DNA from: JAVVFH01 sp032250585
GTDB lineage: Bacteria > Pseudomonadota > Gammaproteobacteria > Xanthomonadales > SZUA-36
Direction of reading: 5' to 3'
Assembly: GCA_032250585.1 (NCBI GenBank)
Contig: JAVVFH010000165.1
Location: 1-7,602 of the forward strand
DNA: 7,602 nucleotides
This document shows, piece by piece, positions 1 through 5,313 of this stretch; position 1 is the first letter of the stretch, and each line of letters begins with the position of its first letter. The position numbers were made by a program, and so were the translations under genes. A model generated the notes under the pieces. It saw only the letters and a program-made list of their open reading frames with translations, did no database searches and was not told the DNA's origin.

Positions 1-425
1 CGCACCACGGCTCGCCGCTGGAGCGGGCCGGCCACGGGCTGGATGGGATTCTCGGGATCAGCCCCTACTCGGCCCCGTTCAACCGCCTCGGCCGCATCCG
101 CTCGGCCGGCATCACCGACCTGCGCCACGGCCGAATCGTCGATTCGCCTGACGACTCGGGCCACCAGCGCATTTCAGCGAGCATCCCCGACAACGTAACA
201 CTGCACGCCATCGCCGCCACTACCGCCAAACGGATCGAACGCCGCGCCGCCAACCTGTTCGGCGACGGCCTGGTGCCCATCGACAGCGCGCTGGGCCACC
301 ACCCGGACCCCGCCCGGCACCTGCCCATCCCGGCCGAGCACCGGCAGATCCTGCCGGCGACTACGCATACCGGCCTGCTTCATCACCCACGGGCTCTCGA
401 AACCGTGCGGGGCTGGTCGGTCTGA
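1..425 (+). CDS. Alpha/beta-hydrolase (PGAP1-like esterase/lipase), C-terminal part
   Basis: This is the 3' end of a gene that enters from the left edge and is open in frame 3 until the TGA at 423-425, giving about 140 residues. It starts with HHGSPLERAGH, the segment that in this esterase family follows the LGTPH strand, and continues with SPYSAPFNRLGRIRSAGITDLRHG split over 60-130, a typical family stretch. Near the end, THTGLLHHPRALETVRGW resembles the usual GxxHLxLL-rPEV-xxL-xxW pattern, so the histidine encoded at 366-368 is the likely catalytic His. The nucleophile motif GxSxG lies outside the window. The family hydrolyses ester bonds in lipids or small esters; the true substrate is unknown. 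It is followed by a 103-base gap and then a methyltransferase fragment. The call rests on motif memory; the direction and frame are secure because the reading continues without interruption to the stop. Confidence 0.75.
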   Translation, partial: HHGSPLERAGHGLDGILGISPYSAPFNRLGRIRSAGITDLRHGRIVDSPDDSGHQRISASIPDNVTLHAIAATTAKRIERRAANLFGDGLVPIDSALGHHPDPARHLPIPAEHRQILPATTHTGLLHHPRALETVRGWSV

Positions 426-528
426 ACCGTCGGCAGCGGGGCAATCCACAAGACGTCGGAACGATTCCTCCACGGATCTCTCCGGCCGCGACCAGCCTGC
501 TGCAAGCCCTTGGGCTACCCTGCGTACC

Positions 529-807
529 ATGCAACCCGACTTCTGGCACGCGCGCTGGCACAACGACGAGATCGGATTTCACCGATCCGACATCCATCCG
601 GCGCTGCGCGCGTACTGGCGGAAAGCCGCCGTCGGCGCCGATACCCCGGTGCTGGTACCGCTGTGCGGCAAGAGCCTGGACCTGCGCTGGCTGGCCCAAC
701 GCGGACACGCCGTCACCGGCATCGAGCTCAGCGAAAAAGCCGTGCCGGAATTCTTCTATGAGGCGGACCTGGAAGCGCAGCGCAAGCCGGCACTATTTGA
801 AATGTGA
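529..807 (+). pseudogene. tpm: Thiopurine S-methyltransferase, truncated to its N-terminal third
   Basis: The 92-residue product begins MQPDFWHARWHNDEIGFH, the usual start of bacterial thiopurine methyltransferases, and carries VLVPLCGKSLDLRWL (about residues 42-56) and VTGIELSEKAV (about 63-73), which form the SAM-binding part of the Rossmann fold. In full-length enzymes of about 215-220 residues, used to methylate thiopurines and reactive selenium or tellurium compounds, this is followed by the substrate-binding core. Here family resemblance fades after the FFYEADLEAQRKPAL segment and the frame stops at TGA 805-807. The last bases overlap the 3' end of the oppositely oriented gene at 793-1086, so the gene was most likely cut by a rearrangement near 785-795. 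The start ATG at 529 fits the family start; no strong ribosome binding site is seen. Without its C-terminal two thirds it cannot be an active methyltransferase. An intact short gene of new function is possible but unlikely. Confidence 0.85.
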
Positions 808-1086
808 TTTGAAGTAGTTGAACGAGTTGCCCAGCGCCTTCCACGCATGCTCCGCCTCGTCCTTGAGATGCTGCCACTTCTCATCGCCGGCCGAGCGCAG
901 ATCATCGATTCTGCGCTTGATTTCGCGCCGCTTCTCGCGCAGATCATGCAGCCGATTCTCGTACTCCATGCGTGCCTGCGCCTCGAACTTCCCGGCCTCG
1001 CCCTTGAGCTTGTCGATATCCCGGTCCAGTTCGTCAAGCCGGTCCTTCATCCGGGCGATGAATTCATTGCGATTCGATTCGGTCAT
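793..1086 (-). CDS. sll1863-type coiled-coil stress-response protein, 97 aa
   Basis: This highly charged protein is almost entirely helical: a heptad-like pattern runs from ARMKDRLDELDRDIDKLKG through EYENRLHDLREKRREIKRRI to DEKWQHLKDEAEHAWKAL, with no cysteine, no signal peptide and no membrane segment. The composition, size and the WxxLKxxxExAWxxL-like end match the small apolipoprotein-like family annotated as sll1863 stress-response proteins, whose biochemical role is not established. The ATG at 1084-1086 is preceded at a spacing of six bases by GGGGAG (1093-1098, read on the minus strand), which supports this start. The stop TAG is at 793-795, inside the last codons of the truncated methyltransferase on the other strand, so the two 3' ends overlap by 15 bases. 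It is transcribed divergently from the gene at 1241. The leader contains two inverted repeats described separately. The family call is moderately sure; that it is a real gene is very likely. Confidence 0.8.
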   Translation of the reverse strand: MTESNRNEFIARMKDRLDELDRDIDKLKGEAGKFEAQARMEYENRLHDLREKRREIKRRIDDLRSAGDEKWQHLKDEAEHAWKALGNSFNYFKSHFK

Positions 1087-1097
1087 GCGCTGCTCCC

Positions 1098-1138
1098 CGG
1101 CCGATCAGGCCGCTTGGCGAGGATCATTCCTCAGCCAA
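1098..1138 (-). promoter_or_regulatory. Tandem inverted repeats in the leader of the coiled-coil gene
   Basis: Two stem-loops lie one after the other upstream of the ATG at 1086. The outer one (1114-1138) pairs TTGGC+GAGGA with TCCTC+GCCAA around a TCAT loop, giving ten base pairs broken only by one bulged A at 1133. The inner one (1098-1112) pairs CGGCC with GGCCG around GATCA, and its edge touches the GGGGAG ribosome binding site. On the minus-strand transcript both would fold in the 5' untranslated region. They may control translation or mRNA stability, or be an operator between the divergent genes. The pairing is seen directly; the function is inferred. Confidence 0.45.
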
Positions 1139-1240
1139 TGAATTTGCTCCACGGGCACCCGATTTCAAGCCGGACGTTGCCTTCGACGACGCCGGGTATC
1201 TGAAGTAGACTGCCGCCGGTTACCTCGCGCAGGCAACGCA

Positions 1241-2437
1241 ATGTTCGTGATATTCACCTCGGGCACGCTTTCCAGGGACGTTTCAGCCACTGCCGAAGCC
1301 AAAAGCGCCAGCGCCGATGCGATCAACTGGTACGGCCATCGCGTCACCATCGAACACCGCAAGTGCGTGGTGCTGATGGAAGCCGCCACCCGCTACGGCG
1401 TGCTGATGCCCGGGCTGACCAAACCCGACTTCAAGCGCCTGGGCGACCGCCTCCGGGAACGCCTGCCGCAGGAACTGGCGTGGATCCACGGCGGCGACCG
1501 CGAGATTGCCGAACGCTTTCGCCCTGCGGTGGAACGGCTCGCCGAGCCCGTCATCATCGCCCCGGGGAGTGATCGCAGCGTGCAGGCCCATATCAACGAT
1601 TTCGTCCACAACGTGCGCGACTGGGTTCATCGCAACGACAGGCTGCCGCGCGACGACGAGGAATCGTTCCGGGCCGCGCAAATCGCCAACTGGATGATCA
1701 AGATGGGCAAGGCGCACCCGAAGGGCATGAGATCCGCGCCGGCCTTCCGCGAGCAGTGGCTGGAACTGGCCGGAATCGATGCCGATTCGCTGCCCGAACC
1801 GATCGACCCGATCGGAACATTCTGGGCGCGGTACCTCCCGCGCAGAGATACCGGCACGTTTCAACTGAAAATCGAGCTGCTCGGGGCCGAACCGCCAATC
1901 TGGCGCCGCCTCCGGGTGCCGTCCAATCTTCCGCTCTTGGGCCTGCATGATGTTATCCAGGTCGCAATGGGCTGGTGGAACAGTCACCTGCACGAGTTCA
2001 GCGACGGCCGACGACGCTACGGCCAACCGCACGGCGAATGGCCGGACGAAGCACTTTCGGACGAAGGCGAATTCGGGCTCGACCAGCTCCTGTCCCGCAC
2101 CGGCGACCGGCTGGAATACCTCTACGACTTCGGCGACGGCTGGGAACATCTATTGACACTGGAGGCTGTAGACCCGCCCGGTGCCCACGCCCGGCGGCTC
2201 GAGTGCCTGGACGGCATGCGCCAATGCCCGCCCGAAGATGTCGGCGGCCTGTCCGGGTACATGGAATTCCTCGAAGCCGTGCGCAACCGCTCCCATCCCG
2301 AACACGCCGAGATGTTGCAGTGGGCGGGCGGCGAGTTCGACCCGGAAGAATTCGACGCCGACCAGATCAATGCCGAACTGGCCGAAGAATTCCCCCCGAT
2401 CCCGTCGCCCCCGCCGCCGGATTCGAACCCGCAATAA
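1241..2437 (+). CDS. DUF6933-like N-terminus fused to plasmid pRiA4b ORF-3 domain, 398 aa
   Basis: The C-terminal half (about residues 206-375) is a pRiA4b ORF-3 domain (PF07929, also called the IS1096 TnpR-like passenger domain). It shows the opening FQLKIEL, the EPPIWRRLRVP motif (217-227), HDVIQVAMGWWNSHLHEF (236-253) and YLYDFGDGWEH (293-303), all hallmarks of the family. The N-terminal 80-100 residues resemble DUF6933: a short first strand, then RKCVVLMEAATRYGVLMPG, then KPDFKRLGDRLRERL. A helical linker separates the two. The last 40 residues are acidic and then proline-rich. Neither domain has a settled biochemical role; pRiA4b ORF-3 proteins are common on plasmids and transposons and in accessory regions. 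No signal peptide or membrane segment is seen, so it is probably cytosolic. The ATG at 1241 fits the first strand of DUF6933; the ribosome binding site is weak. It stands alone, divergent from the coiled-coil gene. Domain assignment is firm for the C-terminus and moderate for the N-terminus. Confidence 0.88.
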   Translation: MFVIFTSGTLSRDVSATAEAKSASADAINWYGHRVTIEHRKCVVLMEAATRYGVLMPGLTKPDFKRLGDRLRERLPQELAWIHGGDREIAERFRPAVERLAEPVIIAPGSDRSVQAHINDFVHNVRDWVHRNDRLPRDDEESFRAAQIANWMIKMGKAHPKGMRSAPAFREQWLELAGIDADSLPEPIDPIGTFWARYLPRRDTGTFQLKIELLGAEPPIWRRLRVPSNLPLLGLHDVIQVAMGWWNSHLHEFSDGRRRYGQPHGEWPDEALSDEGEFGLDQLLSRTGDRLEYLYDFGDGWEHLLTLEAVDPPGAHARRLECLDGMRQCPPEDVGGLSGYMEFLEAVRNRSHPEHAEMLQWAGGEFDPEEFDADQINAELAEEFPPIPSPPPPDSNPQ

Positions 2438-2444
2438 CGTAGGC

Positions 2445-2490
2445 CGGGGTTACCTCCCCGTCGTTCCGGAGCCGCGCAGCGGAACCCGGA
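2445..2490. repeat. REP-like palindromic element
   Basis: Two adjacent hairpins follow the stop of the pRiA4b gene. CGGGG (2445-2449) pairs with CCCCG (2456-2460), and GTTCCG (2463-2468) pairs with CGGAAC (2480-2485) around a loop containing GCGCAG. The pattern of a GCGCAGC core flanked by matching CCGG arms resembles short intergenic palindromic repeats scattered through many GC-rich gammaproteobacterial genomes. It has no T-tract, so it is a poor rho-independent terminator, although a role in transcript end protection is possible. Only one copy is in the window, so its repeat nature is inferred. Confidence 0.4.
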
Positions 2491-2539
2491 ACCTCGAGAC
2501 TCGGCCAGCAAATCTGCGCGGATATGAATAATTCCGTCC

Positions 2540-2641
2540 GGGTCGATCCCGCGTCAGCACTTCCCCGTGCAACGCCGTCTGCCGTTCGAGCCAGTCGAAC
2601 GCCAACTTTCGGACCTGCGCGTCGCGGCTTACCGGGTCCAT
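2540..2641 (-). pseudogene. N-terminal fragment of an HNH restriction endonuclease-like gene
   Basis: On the minus strand, from the ATG at 2639-2641, the frame reads MDPVSRDAQVRKLAFDWLE and then RQTALHGEVLTRDRP. This matches the conserved opening of a family of putative HNH restriction endonucleases, whose N-termini read roughly R-x-x-AF-x-WL-x-x-Q-x-x-x-x-G-x-VLPR. Full-length members have about 300 residues with a C-terminal HNH motif. Here the resemblance ends after about 34 residues (near 2540). The frame runs on to a stop at 2450-2452 through the REP-like repeat, with no HNH domain. No clear ribosome binding site precedes the ATG. It is best read as the relic of a deleted restriction gene. 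The wider stretch 2438-2753 contains nothing else I can recognise. Chance similarity cannot be excluded, since only about 30 residues are involved. Confidence 0.5.
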
Positions 2642-2753
2642 GCGGCCAGGATACCCGCTGGCCCTGGCCCAGCAAAGGCCTTGGATACGGTGTGCTTGCA
2701 AAACGGCGCCCTGCCCGCCCAAAATCAGCCCGTACTCCTGCAGGAACCCGAAC

Positions 2754-2867
2754 ATGTCCGAATGGCCCAAGCTCAAGAACTTCCAGGCCGAATTCCGCGC
2801 CTACGTCACCGGACCCGGTGTCACGATCCAAGTCATTAGACGCGCTGATTCAGAAGATAAGGCGTGA
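2754..2867 (+). CDS. Small open frame (38 aa) directly upstream of fic, unrecognised
   Basis: The frame begins MSEWPKLKNFQAEF and ends with IRRADSEDKA. An AGGA about nine bases before the ATG could serve as a ribosome binding site. Its stop is nine bases before the fic ATG, so the two could be translated together. Small antitoxin genes (VbhA, YhfG) often sit immediately upstream of Fic toxins and carry the inhibitory motif [S/T]xxxE[G/N]; that motif is not present here. The product is short for such an antitoxin. It may be a leader peptide, a truncated gene, or chance. I do not recognise a family. Confidence 0.3.
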   Translation: MSEWPKLKNFQAEFRAYVTGPGVTIQVIRRADSEDKA

Positions 2868-2876
2868 AACAGCCAT

Positions 2877-3494
2877 ATGAATAATCGCTACGATGCCTCC
2901 GAAAACCAGGCCACCTGCCAGCCAGGCTCGGACGGGCGCGTACTGCAAAATCTGCTCGGCATCACCAGCCCTGACGAAATGAATGATGTCGAACTGGATC
3001 TACTCGAGCAGCTATACCAGTTTATCTTTACCGATGAATTCCCGGACCGGCGGCTGACGGTGGCAGACCTGAAGCACTGGCATTACCAATGGCTGGGCAA
3101 TGTGTACGCCTGGGCGGGCGAGGAGCGCAGCGTGAACTTGGTAATGGACGACTTCCACTTCGCCGCTGCGGCACAGATCGCGCGTCTGCTTGATGAATTC
3201 CAGCAGGCGTGCCTGGATCACTTCACCCCGGCTCATGAAATGGAAGATACAGCGCTGACCGAAGCACTTGCCATCACTCACGTCGAGTTGATTCTTATCC
3301 ACCCCTTTCGGGACGGAAATGGACGGCTGGCGCGCGTTCTGGCCGACGTGATGTCCGTCCAGGCAGGCCGGGGATTACTGGACTACAGTGGTTGGGATAG
3401 CAAAAAGGAAAGCTATTTAGCCGCCATCCAACAAGGAATGGCGGGAGGGTATGAGCCAATGACCGCATTATTTTCAGGTGCCCTGCAAGCCTGA
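2877..3494 (+). CDS. fic: Fic/DOC family protein adenylyltransferase, 205 aa
   Basis: Fic proteins transfer AMP (or other nucleotide parts) from a nucleotide to a hydroxyl side chain of a target protein. The full catalytic motif HPFRDGNGRLAR is present at residues 142-153, with the catalytic His142, the acidic D146 that binds metal, and the anion-binding GNGR and R153. The flap region VNLVMDDFHF (about 86-95), the preceding LGNVYAWAGEERS, and the closing YEPM are also typical. The length matches the short single-domain bacterial Fic proteins with the N-terminal YDxSxN...PGSDGRVLQNLLGI opening. A self-inhibitory [S/T]xxxE[G/N] motif is not seen at the C-terminus; the nearest N-terminal match, TSPDEM (30-35), lacks the final G/N. 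The enzyme therefore looks like class I, which normally needs a separate antitoxin. The only candidate is the 38-residue frame nine bases upstream. The gene looks less GC-rich than its neighbours, with more TTA/TTT/AAT codons, which suggests transfer. The ribosome binding site is weak. Confidence 0.93.
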   Translation: MNNRYDASENQATCQPGSDGRVLQNLLGITSPDEMNDVELDLLEQLYQFIFTDEFPDRRLTVADLKHWHYQWLGNVYAWAGEERSVNLVMDDFHFAAAAQIARLLDEFQQACLDHFTPAHEMEDTALTEALAITHVELILIHPFRDGNGRLARVLADVMSVQAGRGLLDYSGWDSKKESYLAAIQQGMAGGYEPMTALFSGALQA

Positions 3495-3576
3495 AGCCCG
3501 GCGACATAGCTCCCGAAACACTCCGGATGAGCCGTCCACAACAGGTGAAGGCGCGATATTTATGCAATAGCCGGAT

Positions 3577-3756
3577 TTACCTAGTAGCGGAGCCGGCCAG
3601 CTTCACGCGACGTACCTGGCGCAGGCCGCGCTTGAGCTTCTGCTCGAGCACCTTGATGCTCTGACCCGTTTCGATGGCCGTCGAGCTTGCGACCGCCCGC
3701 CGGATCGCCGATCGGGTGACCTTGACGGCAGTTTTCTGCTGCAGGCTGGAAGCCAT
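3577..3756 (-). CDS. Small basic hypothetical protein, 59 aa
   Basis: From the ATG at 3754-3756 the product is about 59 residues, rich in Lys and Arg (KVTRSAIRRAVASSTAIETG, then VLEQKLKRGLRQVRRVKL), with two predicted short helices, no cysteine and no membrane segment. A TTG start at 3780 would add eight residues. The low-complexity N-terminus (MASSLQQKTAVKV) and the SAIRRAVASSTAIETGQ stretch look like real protein sequence rather than an antisense shadow, since nothing is coded opposite. It converges with fic (stop to stop 82 bases) and is divergent from the gene at 3875. I do not recognise a family. The charge would allow nucleic-acid binding, but this is only a guess. Confidence 0.5.
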   Translation of the reverse strand: MASSLQQKTAVKVTRSAIRRAVASSTAIETGQSIKVLEQKLKRGLRQVRRVKLAGSATR

Positions 3757-3799
3757 CGATTCTGATGCACTCGAAACCAAGAGTTCATAATAACAGGTC

Positions 3800-3830
3800 G
3801 AATCCAGCCGGGGCCTCCAGGCCGCGATTC
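3800..3830. promoter_or_regulatory. Dyad between the divergent genes at 3756 and 3875
   Basis: GAATC (3800-3804) pairs with GATTC (3826-3830), enclosing a second perfect stem GGCCT/AGGCC (3812-3816 and 3819-3823) with only a two-base CC between its arms. It lies in the 94-118 base gap between two divergently transcribed genes, where an operator would be expected. On the plus strand it is 45 bases upstream of the ATG at 3875. A regulatory role is inferred from position and symmetry only. Confidence 0.3.
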
Positions 3831-3874
3831 CGTAGAAAGCACGTTACCGCTGAAGAATTTAGTACGATCCGGAC

Positions 3875-5191
3875 ATGAGCCTTTCAGACTACGAGGCCAA
3901 ATTCGCCGAAATCCGGATAAATGTCTCCGGCGAGCGGGCTAGTCCGCACAAGGTAGCCATGCTCCTCGCGGTCATGAGTGCCATCCAGGATGGCGACATC
4001 CGCGAGAATCGAATTTTCTTCTCAGAATCGCTACGCCACCGTTTCAAGCACCACCTCGAGTCGCTGGCCGGTCCCCGCGACCAGAACAATCCGCACCTTC
4101 CGTTCTTTCACTTGCGTGGTGATGGATTCTGGCACCACAGAGTCAAGCCCGGAATGCAGCACGCCTACGATCGCCTGACTACAGCCAGCGGCCCAAGTGT
4201 CATTCATGATCACATCCAGTATGCTTTCCTGGACAACGAACTCTTTGAGTTGATGCAGAACGAGTTCGTAAGAAAGTACCTCAAATGCACCCTGCTCGAA
4301 GCGCTTGAGGCACAGCAGCGCAGCAGACTGTTGCAGCGTGGCAACAATTGGGACTGGCTCGAATGCGAGGAAATCGTAGGCGATTATCTTGAAATGCTTG
4401 CCAAGCATTTCCGCGGTGAATCGCTCAACAAAACGGCTCATCGCGAAGCGCTCCAAAAACGGCTCCGAAATCGCAGCGCCGCGGCAATCGAATTCAAACA
4501 CCGGAACATCAGCGCCGTTATGGTCGAGCTCGGCCTGCCTTATCTTCCTGGCTATCGTCCTGCGTTCAATTACCAGGCCCAATTGAAACAGGCCATCCTT
4601 GCCCACTTGGCCAACAGGTACGAAATGCTGGCAGTACTGTGCCGGGAAGGGGACAAAGCTCCCGCGGAACCCGGGTTGGCAAACATCGACTGGTCGCGAT
4701 TTATCGATCCCACGCCGCCTGAAGCCTTGCTGAATCCCGATCCGCCGGAACGGGAGTTTCTTGCACGAACGACGAATTTCACCGAGCGCGAGGCGCGGAA
4801 CAAGCACCTCGGTACTGAGGGTGAAAAGCTCATCGTGCAGTACGAAAAACATCGACTCGCAGCTGCCGGGCGTGAGGACCTTGCCGCCGAAGTCGAGCAG
4901 GTCAGCGAGACGCGGGGAGACGGCCTCGGCTACGACGTCCGCTCGTTCGATCCCGCCTACGAGAAGGAGCTGTTCATCGAGGTCAAGACCACCCGCTCCG
5001 GTAAGTACCAGCCCTTCTTCATCACCGAAAACGAGCGCGCGTTTTCCGAGGAATATCAGAATCAGTACGGCCTCTACCGGGTCTACGAGTTCGAAAGCGC
5101 GCCCCGGGTTTTCGTGCTCCCCGGGTTCGTCGAGCACCACGTGGGCCTGCTGCCGGAGAATTATCGCGCGGTCTTTGCAAAGCCCGAATAG
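3875..5191 (+). CDS. Putative modification-dependent restriction protein: sulfur-binding-like domain plus DUF3883 nuclease-like domain, 438 aa
   Basis: Three parts can be seen. Residues 1-130 resemble the DNA sulfur-binding domain of ScoMcrA-type restriction enzymes: SPHKVAMLLAVM (23-34), then NPHLPFFHLRGDGFWHH (72-88). Residues 158-240 hold a conserved helical module, with EEIVGDYLEML, NRSAAAIEFKHRNISAV (199-215) and GYRPAFNYQ (226-234), often found between recognition and nuclease domains. Residues 305-430 form a DUF3883 (NO VEIN C-terminal) domain: GTEGEKLI (313-320), GLGYDVRSFD with D354, and IEVKTT with E369 and K371. This spacing is that of PD-(D/E)xK-like nucleases, so cleavage is plausible but unproven. 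No HNH motif, signal peptide or membrane segment is present. Related proteins are annotated as DUF3883-containing or as phosphorothioate-dependent endonucleases. A large helicase gene follows 122 bases downstream on the same strand. The ATG has only a weak ribosome binding site (GGAC); a TACGAT six bases before the ATG could be a -10 box, which would make the transcript leaderless. The general role in defence is inferred. Confidence 0.85.
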   Translation: MSLSDYEAKFAEIRINVSGERASPHKVAMLLAVMSAIQDGDIRENRIFFSESLRHRFKHHLESLAGPRDQNNPHLPFFHLRGDGFWHHRVKPGMQHAYDRLTTASGPSVIHDHIQYAFLDNELFELMQNEFVRKYLKCTLLEALEAQQRSRLLQRGNNWDWLECEEIVGDYLEMLAKHFRGESLNKTAHREALQKRLRNRSAAAIEFKHRNISAVMVELGLPYLPGYRPAFNYQAQLKQAILAHLANRYEMLAVLCREGDKAPAEPGLANIDWSRFIDPTPPEALLNPDPPEREFLARTTNFTEREARNKHLGTEGEKLIVQYEKHRLAAAGREDLAAEVEQVSETRGDGLGYDVRSFDPAYEKELFIEVKTTRSGKYQPFFITENERAFSEEYQNQYGLYRVYEFESAPRVFVLPGFVEHHVGLLPENYRAVFAKPE

Positions 5192-5240
5192 CCTATCCAA
5201 GGCGCTGTTTTTTCCAGGCATAAGCGAATAATCATCAGAG

Positions 5241-5263
5241 ATTCTCAGCATTTGAGAATTTTT
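5241..5263 (+). terminator. AT-rich hairpin with short T-run between the DUF3883 gene and the helicase gene
   Basis: ATTCTCA (5241-5247) and TGAGAAT (5253-5259) form a perfect seven-base-pair stem around GCATT and lead into five T residues. This has the form of a weak rho-independent terminator or attenuator, but the stem has only two GC pairs. It could equally be an operator dyad of about 19 bases for the helicase gene, whose ATG is 51 bases further on. AATAAT at 5227-5232 resembles a -10 box, without a convincing -35 box. The symmetry is certain; its function is open. Confidence 0.4.
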
Positions 5264-5313
5264 CGGTTAGAGTTGGCAGGCAGGAGGAATCTCGCTCGGC
5301 CGGGGGAACCCAT

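Noticed and set aside
510..761. An 83-codon frame overlapping the methyltransferase fragment
   Set aside because: Arg-rich shadow in another frame; the methyltransferase frame carries the conserved residues.
1283..2149. A 288-codon open frame on the minus strand opposite the pRiA4b gene
   Set aside because: Shadow of the plus-strand gene, whose domain motifs span the same bases.
2418..2434. GGATTCGAACCC, which on the minus strand reads like a tRNA T-loop (GGGTTCGAATCC)
   Set aside because: The T-stem has a central mismatch, and no anticodon arm, D arm or acceptor partner could be found around it; it lies in the coding end of the pRiA4b gene. It might be a fragment of an attachment site, but there is no matching second copy in the window.
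4031..5251. A 406-codon open frame on the minus strand opposite the DUF3883 gene
   Set aside because: The plus-strand product has recognisable conserved motifs throughout; the antisense product resembles no family.
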